Assembly: GCF_004027225.2 (NCBI RefSeq)
Contig: NC_044282.2
Span: 64,221,725-64,285,724, forward strand
Direction: 5' to 3'
Length of the DNA stretch: 64,000 bases
DNA from: Strigops habroptila
Lineage: Eukaryota; Chordata; Aves; Psittaciformes; Psittacidae
The notes under the pieces are model-generated. The model was not told the DNA's origin and did no database searches. It saw only the letters and a list, made by a program, of their open reading frames with translations. Both the position numbers and the translations under genes were made by a program. This document shows positions 39,801-51,800 of the stretch, piece by piece (position 1 is the first letter of the stretch; each line of letters starts with the position of its first letter).

Positions 39801-42800
39801 TACACCAAATAAAATAAGTATTAAATGCTTTCATTAACACGGGTCTTCCATGTTCTACTGCAGATAAATTGGAAAAGCAGGAGGTTGGAAGGATCTCTTG
39901 TCTATTCTGCTTCTTATACCAGGATGTTGCATTTTACTTCGTGGCTTTCAAAGTCACTATTTTTTTCCACAACCAAGCTGATAATAAGATGCTCCTTGTG
40001 GAAAATGCATCTGTATTAAAATACAGATCAAATATAAGTATGCTCTCAATTGCATAAAAGGAAACAAATAATGTGCAATTTATATTCAGGTGTTTATGTG
40101 GTCATCAGGTTTTGAAACAGAAACTCAGAAAAAATGGGATCTTTTTGGCACTATCCATGATATGCAGCCTTTTTGCCTGCTTCTATAAAATGGAGTTTGA
40201 GAAATGCTAATGGGACTGCTGAAAGCCAAGCCTAAGGGATTTGCTTGCTGACAATTCTTACAGCATGTGTCAGGGTGAAGACCTGTGGAGAGGATCTGAG
40301 TGGGCTGCAGTTTGCATGGTTTTGTGCCCTCCTATTTGACTTTCTGCCTTTGCAGGCAGTACATGTCATGCCTAGAGCTCTCCAGTATTCTTGCTCTTCG
40401 CCCATTCCTCTCCCTGCAATGTTCTAAGACACTTCAAAAACATCTTATTTTGAAGTTTGTTCTAGTGACAGAGCAGAAACTTACTAACTTGCAGTGCGGT
40501 GAAAATGATATGTTTACCACTTAAGGCTGAATATATAATGTTCACCTGAACAGAGCTCTGTGTCTGGTGTTTCATTACCACTGTGATGAAAAGACTTGAA
40601 CACAGATGTGACATAGAAGTGATCTTTATTTTACAGTGCAAAATGCCTTAACTATTACTAGACAACATTAATGGTGCTGTAATTGTCTTTGATTGCAAAG
40701 ACATTTTTTTCAGGCAGAACTTGAAATTGAAAGGGGTAGAAAAAGTCTGGCTACGTGATTCATGATTATTTGAAGTGGCTCTATATTGTTTTGCTTTATC
40801 TTCCCCTTTTTGGTAGTTCACAGAAATATGTATTAAGAAATACTTGCAATTTCTTTGAATCCCTGTTGATTGCCTAATACAAGTTTCAGAATATTCTGAA
40901 TAATATTGGATAATAGTTAGGTCATTATGAAAGTGACCCATTTGGTAATTTACCTTTTTCTTTTTAACCATTTACAGCCTTTGCTCAGTGGATATGAACT
41001 TGGGGGTTAATTTGCAGTTTCAGAGCAGTATTTAGGGAAGGATTTCACTGCCAGCCAGTGAAAACCCAAAACATTCTGTTTTCATAACATGCTGTGGATA
41101 GTTATTTTTCAAAGCATTTCTGCAGCTGGAAAGAATGAGGAAGAATATCAGATATAATTTAACAAAAAAGGCTTCAGTGTAAGTAGTGAGTTGCAGTGAT
41201 TTCCGAAAGAAGGATGTATAGCTTAGCTTGTGATCAAAATACTCAACAGATTCTGAGGATGTCTCAGTTTTTCTGTCAGCTTTGCTTTCTTTGTGATGTT
41301 CAAAGGAAGCAGTTAAATTTGTATGTCTTGCTTTACTATTTAAAAAGTGATTATTTTTCTTCCTGTATGCTACTCCGGTTATTTAGATTGGACAGTCTTT
41401 GGAGACTCTTTCCGTTTTAATACCCTGCATTTATGGTACTTAAAAAGATGAGATATTGATTGCAATTGGAGGTTGGGATCCCTAACAGAGCACAATGAAT
41501 GTGTTTAATAGTTGTTATCTCTTAATTATAACAAGCTGTATTGTAATTATAACAAGTAGTATTACACTTTCTGAGAAGTTACCATTTATCTGGATTTTTT
41601 TTTTAACTAGTTTTCTTCTCATAAGTTGATTTTACTGAAGAAATTAAAAAAAACCCCAGACCTATGCTTTATAAATGAAAGCTATACGCTGTTTTTCACT
41701 GGTCTTATTCTAAAAAATTGATGGAGTGAATCATGTCAAGTAAAAAACAATATTTGAGGTTTTTTTAAAAGGAAGCAACTAATAAAGCTCACTTTAGATA
41801 TGTTTGTTCAAATTATTCTTACCTTTTCTACTTACTACTGAGATTAATTTATAAATTACAGTTACATAAAAATTGTGTCCTTTTTTAAATTATACCACCT
41901 GCGGAGAGCTATGCTGTTAGATAAGTAATACAAGGAAATGTAATGCTCTATTTTTTCTCCCCACAGAAACTTTTGAAGATTTTGAAACAAGAGTCATTGA
42001 GGTAAGCATTACAAATCTTTTTAAGGACTTCAAATAATTGTCACTATTTTATATTGAGCTTGCAGTTATTTAACTAGCCTTTGCCAAGTCAATCTTACAG
42101 CAGTAGGAATTAGTCTGGTATTCTGTTTCAGCTGTCATTCTTTTCACTGGGGCTTTATCTTCTCTGTCGAGCAAATGATATCAAATTTAAAGGTGGCTTT
42201 GAGTATCTCTGAAATGGCAAATGCCTGCAAATAAAGCTTTAATAGTTCACAAACAACCATAAGAGGGAAAAATTTACCATAGTAAAGAGGTAGGGTTATT
42301 TCTCAGACAAAACTACAGATAGGAAGTTGTATAACCCTGCCTGTAAAACAAAAAGAATTAAAGGAGGAGGAGCAGTTGCACAGGGCACAGAGTGAGTAGA
42401 ATGAAGATCTTATTTTGTATGCCTTTCAAGTAATAAAATATCACTTGTCCTAGATGTTTTAACTTATTCTATCTTCTGGGAAAAAATACTGTTAAATTTC
42501 ACATGCTTGGTGATGGTCCAGCTCTCTATCCAGATCTCACTGTAAGGTCACTCTACCCTTAAGGAAGTCCACAATTCCTCCTAATTTAGCATCATTGGCA
42601 AATTTTCTTAACGTACATTCCAATCCTACATCCACATAATTTATAAAAATATTACAGTGCTGGCCCTAAAATTGAACCCACTGGTGACAGGCTGGCAGGC
42701 TGATGTAACCCCATTTACTATAACCCTTTGAGCCAGACTTGTCAGCTGATTGTTCACTTAATTTACAGACATGTCTAGCCATATGCTGGACATTTTGTCC

Positions 42801-45800
42801 ATAAGGATACTGGGAGAGACAATTTCAGAAGCTTTGCTAAAATAAAAAAGTACTCCACATTTATTGGCTTCCTTTGGTCAGCTAGGTGGGTGATCTTATC
42901 ATAAAAGGAAATTAAGTTAGTTAAAGATGACTTTTCCCCTTATGAACCCATGTTGGCTATGACTAATTGTGTAAACTTGTCACTTTAGAACACTCTCCTG
43001 TTGTTTGCTTACCTACAACTGAAATTGCTTATTAAATTTATGTTCCTTTCAGGATTGTAATCAGAACTTTCATTTGCAGTTAATATTTAACTGCTTAATT
43101 ATTGGAAAACTATACTAGTCTAGCTGCTGCTTGGAGAAAGAAACACCTCTCATTTCTAATTATCATCTGAGAGCCAAGGTCTTCACCTGAATCAATATAC
43201 ATTCTGTGATAGATGCACATCGTATCTCTTTGCTTAATATGAATGTTGACAGGCTTTTATCACTATAAAATTGTCTGTCTATTGAGTTATTACACAGTTT
43301 TATACGCATAGAGATGACTGTTCATCAGTTTACTCTTGTCACTACTACAGCTTCACTTACCAGACAAGTCTGTGAAACCTTACCTGTATTTTTAGCCAAT
43401 ATTATGTTGTACCTGTGTCCAGATGAGGTATTTGTTCCAAAGAATCTATCTGTGTTTTGAATTTCTGTTTTGTTTCACTCATAGCATATCACCTTGTGTT
43501 CTACTACCAAAGTCCACGAGTGATGCCCTTTTTGGAGAGGATCATACTCTCTCTGTCCTCTGTCATGCACTGTCATATACTGTTAGAAGAGCTGATTTTC
43601 CTTCATGCAAATCCTTTTTAAATCCTTTGTTTGACAAAAACTGGTTCTTAGTTAGTCAGATGCACTTGAAAACAGTTACTCAGTCTCAAGATTTTGCGTT
43701 GTGGTCATACTAAAATCTCATATTCAGACTTTAATCTCTTTGAGACAGCAACTTTGTTCTGCACTGCATATCTCTAAGTAAGCTATAAATGCCAAGCACT
43801 GATTTTCTTGCCAGACCTCAATTGTCTTTAAACTTCTTTGTCCTCAAAATTTTTTCATTCTGAATTTTTTAGCGTTCCAGGACCTGGAGTAAGATTAAGT
43901 ATTTGTAGGGTCACACCTGTTATCTTGACAATGATCAGTCTTTATTTTAAAACCAAATTGCTGTTTAAGATCAACTTTGACATTTCAGAATCTTCAACAG
44001 AATGTGTAAAGTGGTGCTGGTATGCACAAGAACAAATTAAATTAAAGTTACTTCAGTGAGGTATATCTTTTCGATTAGCGAGTGTGTTCAGTCTAAATCT
44101 TAAGATAACATTTATCAAAGGATCTGACCTTCACTGGCAGTTCATATATGACATGTATTATCTAAACAGACATGAATATAAACCTATATAAATGAGTTTG
44201 TTATCAAGATTTTTTTCTGTTTTCTCAAGTATCTCTAATATATTATTGTCAGATTTGTCATTGGTGCCTAGAGATGACAGGAGATAAAATGAGTAGCAAA
44301 CTTGCACTTAATGCCCCAGGTGGTTTGTTTCAATAATAAATGGGTAGCATGCTTCTGATGCCAACCTTATGAAGTTTAACCAAACCAAGTTCAAGGTCCT
44401 ACACCTGGGTCAGGGCAATCCCAGGCACTGCTACACGTTGGGCAGAGAAGAGATTCAGAACAGCCCTGTGGAGAAGGACTTGGGGGTGTTGGTTGATGAG
44501 AAACTTAACATGAGCCGGCAGTGTGCGCTCGCAGCCCAGAAAGCCAACCGTATCCTTGTCTGCATCAAAAGAAGTGTGACCAGCAGGTCAAAGGAGGTGA
44601 TCCTGTCCCTCTACTCTGCTCTCGTGAGACCCCACTTGGAGTATTGTGTACAGTTCTGGTGTCCTCAACATAAAAAGGACACGGAGCTGTTGGAGCGAGT
44701 CCAGAGGAGGGCCACCAGGATGATAAGGAGGCTGGAGCACCTCCAGTACAAAGACAGGCTGAGGAAGTTGGTGCTGTTCAGCCTGGAGAAGAGAAGGCTG
44801 TGTGGAGACCTCAGAGCAGCTTTCCAGTATCTGAAGAGGGCCTATAAGGTTGCTGGGGAGGGACTCTTCGTTAGGGACTGTAGTGATAGGACAAGGGGTA
44901 ACGAATTCAAACTTAAACAGGCGAAGTTCAGGTTAGATATAAGGAAGAAGTTCTTTACAGTGAGGGTGGTGAGGCGCTGGAATGGGTTGCCCAAGGAAGT
45001 TGTGAATGCTCCATCCCTGGCGGTGTTCAAGGCCAGGCTGGACAGAGCCTTGGGCGACATGGTTTAGTGCGACGTGTCCCTGCGTATGGCGGGGGGTTGG
45101 AACTAGGTGATCTTAAGGTCCTTTCCAGTCCTAACTATTCTCTGATTCTGTGCTGATGTGCATATGTCCAGAGTTCTCGGAAACAGCCCTTAAAGGATGG
45201 CATTATTGGAAAAAAAACTGATGATCTTCTGATCATATCCAAGTGGATCAGGTGATCTCTTTACATACCAAAATCCCATTGAGTAGTAGTTCAGGGATTA
45301 TGTTGAGAATGAGAAATGCAATAAAAATGAACATTTATGTGAGCATTAATAAGATGTCCTGAACTGCACCATACACTTTTCATGCATTCTTATTTTAATA
45401 CACAAAATTAATCTATTATTCTCAAGTTTAAAATCACACAGGTGTGTGGCTTCATGTGGGACACTGAAGAATCAGAAAAAACATTTTTTTTATTTTTATT
45501 TTTTTTGGTTCCTCTTAGATCAGGAGCAGCTGTACACACAGGAGATTCTTGTGGTGTTTGGAAAACCCACATATATTATTAAAGCTCCTTTAAGTAAATA
45601 AGTTTTTGGAGTACACTGGGCACTATGAGCTTTGGCTCTGATGGAGCAGAGACTGTTTGGACCCCTTAGCCTTTAGCTTTGTCTGTGTTGGAAAGCAACT
45701 TGTGATAGTTGAGTTGCATGGGCACTGCTCATAGAAGTGATTTTTGTTAATGAGCCCTGCAGTTGGAAGTGCTTTCAGTGAATTGAAAGGGCACATTGCA

Positions 45801-48800
45801 GAAAAGTGCTGCTGTTTTGTTGCTGTGACGTGTCACAACTGAGTGTCAGTTGGGATACTATATAGTAGGTATTTACTAAAGCTGGCCTTTTTGTGCTGGC
45901 TTAATTGTTTGCAGTCAAATTCATTAAACAACAAAATGCTATGCAGTGCTTCCTTGTTCTATAAAAATTGTTTCAAGGCTTTATTATATCTGAATAATAA
46001 AACAGCTTTTACAAGCAGGCTGAGGCTCCACTGTTATATGAGGTTGCCATAGATGTGAACTGAGAGAGAGGAATGGTTTGGTTTTGGTGTTTTGTTTTTG
46101 TTTGGGGTTTGTTGGGTTTTTTTTCAGAATAGCAGCAGCACAAAGTTCTGTATTCAAAGCCAGTAGTGAGCCCAAGATAATCGAGTCCTGTCATTTTCTG
46201 ATAAGTACAAGTTTTGAAAGAAACAGATCTTTTTTAGCATTCTCATTTTAAATAGATGGCTGTATCTGTATGTCTTTTCCATTATCTTTACAACACTACA
46301 GGAGATTAAAATAATGTTTGTTGGGGAATTATACTTTGCAGCAAGAAACTGAAAGCCACTTTTAAATTACTGTTTTAAAGACAAAGATACAAAAGCCCCT
46401 TTCTGTCGTGGTTACGCTAATAAAAAGACTGTGCTCCCTTGCTGTAAGTGAGAAATTGTTTATTAAAGTGTTTTCTAATAGTGTAGAAACAGAAAAGCAA
46501 ACTTGATTTTTCCCTGCTTGTAGAATAGGGTACAAACAAGGTCAGATTTTCATGTAAATTAGAGCTAAAGTTGTCAGAGAGATAAAGCTAGCTTGAGAGA
46601 GTGTTAAGGGGCAACAGCAGGGCTTGCATATTGGGTTTGTTTCTGGCTTTCGTACAGAAAGGAAAGGAACTTAGAATAGGTGTTACTTAGAATAGGTGAC
46701 TTGGGCTACCTGTTTCTTTCTTTCCCTGCCAACCTGAAGGCACATTTCCTGTTTGTTCATATATTACATATAAGAAGAATTTCTGTGAATAGAACTGGAG
46801 GTAGTGTTTACTACCTCGTTTACATTTAACACAATGTAATAATAGTGGTAATTAAAATTTACGGCTGTAATTGATACATGCTGTTCTTATTTTAACTGGA
46901 AGGCTTAATTTTGTGTGTCATCCATCCTCAGATAAATTTTTCTTCTATTTTTCTCCAAAGTCAACATGGTTAACGTAGTGAAAAAAGTAGCTTACATGAC
47001 ATCCTGTGTTATGGTGGTACTAGTAGTGCAATCAAAATTAGAAAGTGAGACCTAGTAGTCAGTAAGGCCTGAAAGTGGCCCTTTTGAATGTTTCATGAAG
47101 GGGAGCATACTCTGGAAATTATCTTATGAGCTTACTAGGAAGGAAAACAAACACATCAAACAAGTGCTTAATCCCCTTTGTACTGACTAGTCTAACATGT
47201 GAATTCACTAGTTCATCACTTAATTCATCAGGTTTCTAAGACAAAAGTTCTCTAATTCATAACTTGTAACTTTCAACTTGTAACTTGTGCAGCTGTGCGT
47301 GAAATAGTTGCCAAACTAACAGCAAGAGTTCTCATCCTTGCTCCTTTGTCACAGTACTTCCCTGTATCACAGGGGAAGCATGAAAACCTCAGCAGTCCAC
47401 TGCCGTTGGATCCATTTCAAAATCTTTTTGGGTAACCTGACATATTTATGCCATCCAGCTTGGAAGTTTGGTCTGTACAACTGCCATGAGCTAGGGGATT
47501 CTGAATTTGCCTGCCTGGCAATCAGTGTGCAGGGACGATCACCGCAGGGGATGGTAAGATGCAGGTGGCAGTGGCTGAATAATGACCTTTAGCCCTTCTT
47601 GGACGTGATGTTTGCCTGTGTTGCTCTCCCTTTGACCTCATGGAGCTGCTCCCAGCATACATCAGGCCTTAGCATGAGCTGCGTGTTAGCTAAAATCTGA
47701 GCAAGAGCATTAACTTGCCTTAGAAGCAGTAGCTCTATGTTGGCGTGTGGAAAGCAGAGATAAAATAAAAAAACCATAGGTTTGTTGGGTCAAAATGATA
47801 CAAAGAACCTCTCTTAAGTATTCTGAAGTATTCCTTAAGTATTGCCACAGAAGCGCATGCAGTTATAGGGAATATGAGCACAGAAGAGGGCTACAAACTG
47901 TATCACCCTATAGTCATTTGTTCTGCATCCACTAAACAAAAATAAACTGTCTAGCTGCAGCAGGAGGTTGTTCGTAGGGAGTATAAGACCATAGTTTCGA
48001 TTTTCCATGAAGTAGTAAAAACCCCACGAGTACATATTTGTTTTAAGACCACAGAATTAATCTTGGTAGACTTGTTACTTGTAACAAAAAGAATATTCCT
48101 TAATATGTAGTCTAAACCCTTCGTTTCTTCTTGTAAGTCATTGGAAATTGTTTTCTAGATGTTGTTTTTGCAAAGGGTGCAATAAAAAAGGCTTGTGAAA
48201 AGGAAATGATGCATGAAATTACAGTGTCTGAGATCCATTGTTTGACATCTTTGACTGAAAAATTATATGGTAGACAGGATACTGTCTGAGTAATAATTTA
48301 CTTCAAGTGAGATATTGGCTCAAAAGTACTTTTGGGGTATTGGAGCTCTAGATTTTGCTTTTAAAACTACAGGAAAGTTTTCTGTTCCCTAGATGATACT
48401 GGCAGTGTCTTTAGACTGACAGTGAAAATTTCAGACAGTTTCTAAGATAGCATCTGAAGCAACCTGTCAGAGGAAAGAATGAGAGGTCAGAGCTGTGTAC
48501 GAGAATTCATTTCTGATATTCTTGGAGTTCTCAAGAGTTTTGGCCTGCCCTTAAAGTAGCGTTTAGGGATACCACCTTACTCTGGTTCTGTTGATGAAAT
48601 AATTCAGTCTTTTATCCCTTTTACCTGTCAGGCTGTATGGATGAAATAATTGGCATTTGGAACATTCAGAAGCTTTTAAGTGGGTTATAATTTGGCATGA
48701 TAATGGATCATCCTTTGAAAAGGAAACAAAGCCATTTCAGATGTAGTATGGCTTTGATCATGCATTATTGTGGGGTTAATCCGAAGGATCTGTACTCAGA

Positions 48801-51800
48801 TGTGAGCTGTAGTATGAAGCCACATTAGACAATATGCTGTGTCAGTAGGGCATATGAGCTATCTTATTTTTCCTCATGAGTTATAAAAGAGAGTTTCACG
48901 CATGTGACAGGAAAACTATCAGCACTAACTACAGTTTAGTCAATAGTTTCTCTGCAGATTTGGCTCATTTATTTGGATGAGAAATGCACTTGGGGTTTAT
49001 CCCAGAGCTGTGATGACTCAATTTCTATGAAAAACACTTCAAGTGCCTGGTCAAAAACTTTCATCTGTTTGCTGAGTGAGGGGTAGAGGAGTTCAGATTA
49101 TTTTCTGTATTGCAGTTTCTCTATTGCCTTGAGTACTTGGGGGGTGGATGTACTGCGAGCAGGATGGCTGGTTCTAATCTTTCTGCTTCTGAGGTTATAG
49201 CTACTGAATCAAATTCCTCAAGAGAGAATCATTCTACTGATGACCAAGATGGAGAGACCACTGACTGTTAGGTTATGTGGTAAAAGACATCTCTGCCCGC
49301 ACACAAAGGAGTGCAGAGGCAATAGCAGGTAGAGGAACCCAGGTAACACGCTGCCAGCACTCCTCCCAAGACCATCACAGGAGAGCCATAAATGCATTGG
49401 TGGCTCATCTGCACAGACCAGAGGAGCACAAAGGCAGGCAGGGAACCAAAATTACAGATTCAGAGAAATAGACACTCTCTTTTGCTCCTGTACTGGAGCA
49501 GCCTCAGCCCTATGGTCCAGGGATGACATCTATTAAGATGAGGCTTTCCAGATCACCCTACAGACTATGGGGGGGTTACTGCTGAGGGGTAGGGGACACA
49601 TTATGGAATGCAGGGGAAGAGAATTTCAGTATTACACAAGACTTGTGGGATGTCTGGGACAGGAACCAAAGGGAGAACAAGGGAGGGATCTAGGTGAATT
49701 TGCATTACAACCACTGGATAATGGATGCAGGGAGACAGTCAATTTGAGGTACACTATGATTAAGCTTGAGCATACATCTGTTTTCAAATTTAAAAAATTG
49801 TTGTTAAATCCAGCTTGAGTGGCAATCTAGTAAATAGGGGTAATTGTGTCTTAGTTTCAGTCACTTTTCAAGGGCCATGCTGTTTTAAAAGTGTCACACT
49901 GTTTCATTGTATATTAATTAATTCCAGTGCAGTTTAATGATGGGCTTTCAGCTGCATGCTTTATTTTCAAGATGGAAGGGAAGCGGTGCTGAGCGCACTC
50001 CAGGGGAGCACTGCTTGCTTTGATGTGAGGAGGCATGGGGCTGTGGCAGGGAGAATCTAAGGACAATGTTGTTCAGTAGTCATAGCTGCCTGTGTACATT
50101 ATCAAGCTTGAAAGGCCTTCACAGTGTTTCGGGAGAGATGCGGTAGCACTGATTGTGATGGGTGACTGAACACCTTTTCCTTCAGAGCTGCTCAGAAACA
50201 GCTGACAAGTGCAGTTTTAGGAAGCCTTCTGGAGAAATCATTGCATGTGTCTTTATTGCCACCTTCTGGAAGGGGAGAAAAGCAATTCTTGAGTAGATTT
50301 CTACAAACATCACGTCCTTTAATTTTGACAATATGCATGCCAACTTCTGGGTTTTTACAAGTACTTATTCAGATTGGCAGTGGAAGACAAAAAAGTATGT
50401 GCAAAGCAGAAATAGTACGCTCTTGATGCTCCTGGGGAGATCGCTCCACTCTCTTCTTTCTTTCATAATCATTTTGCATTTTCTGTAAATAGCTTATTTC
50501 CACAGGTACTTTCATCTTAGGGGGCTTTTTTTTAGCTTGCGCTTGTAAGCAATAAGATTGCAGAAATAAAAATAGGTCGGAATAAGCCATTAGCAAAGAT
50601 GATACTTCTTCAAAGTGCTCTCTAGACTATATGTGCACCTCGCGTTTAACAGCATCTTTATTTTAATGAAAGCAAGGCGGATTTTTTCAGAAGCACTCAT
50701 TCCTAATCTGTAGCTTGTGATGTCAGTGGAATTTTTTGGGGTGGAAGGGGGGTGTTTGGCGGGGGGGGGAGTGGTGTATGAATTTCAGGAAGCATGTTTA
50801 AGCCATGACCAAGTATTGTATAATAACCTGCTTTCAGATATAACACTACAACTAGTCTAGCTTACTGAAGAATTACATGTAGGGAAAAGGAAGGGGCACT
50901 GCTTAATTCGTATATCAATAATGCATGTTTAATTTAGCTGTCATGGTAAATTATGGAAATCATATTGAGGCTTCAAGAAAGTAGGCCCTGGTGCATTTGA
51001 GAGAAAGGGGAGAAATGAACCATGAAGTAAGTTGTATCTTGTGACTGGTAATTCTGAGACACAGTCAAGCAATATCCAGTAAGTTACTTTATATGTGTAT
51101 GTATTTTTTGTATACTATATATATTATATTACATTATGTAGTATATGTATTATATATAGTTCATTATATACGGTATATAAACTACATATGAAAATATATG
51201 TCTATATTTAAGTAAAAATGTATTTTAATATGTAAACAAAACCAAGGACACTAGCACAGGAGCCAGCTGGGCAGGATCTTGGGTGATACGTTAGGTCATT
51301 CAAGGTGGGAGACTGTAATGCAGTGACTTGCGTCAAGTCACATAGGGGGAGTCTGTAGCAGAGGCAGAAGCAAATTTAGGTTTCCAGAATACTGACCATA
51401 AGGCCACCTTGTCTCCCCAGTTGTGCCACCCCCTCCAAACTAAATAGCTTTCTTGCATCTCTGCTTGAATTCCTTGCAGAGTTTCTGAAAACATTTCTAG
51501 TTCCAGGAATGGAATACTGTTTTCTTCTTCCCCTTTCTTAAATAAAGTCTTTTTAGCAGTTGTCATCTCAGTAATGAGACTGCCTTCTGCAGTCTGCAAG
51601 TAGATTTCAGTGCTAAGTTATAACTTGTGTAAAGCAACAACATGCCTTGAAGAATTCCTCTGAGTGCTTCTAAAATATGTTAAAATGTGAGGGGGGCAGT
51701 GAGGTATTAATGTCACTTCCAATTTTTTTCCATGTTTTTTCATCACAATTGAAATCACATGTGAAGCTCACAGCAGCAGAGCATTATCTGTTGTGCAGCT

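Noticed and set aside
44369..45067. 232-codon open frame, the longest in the window, as a host gene
   Set aside because: Its translation is the C-terminal part of a CR1 LINE ORF2 protein and it is flanked by the CR1 3'UTR and tail.
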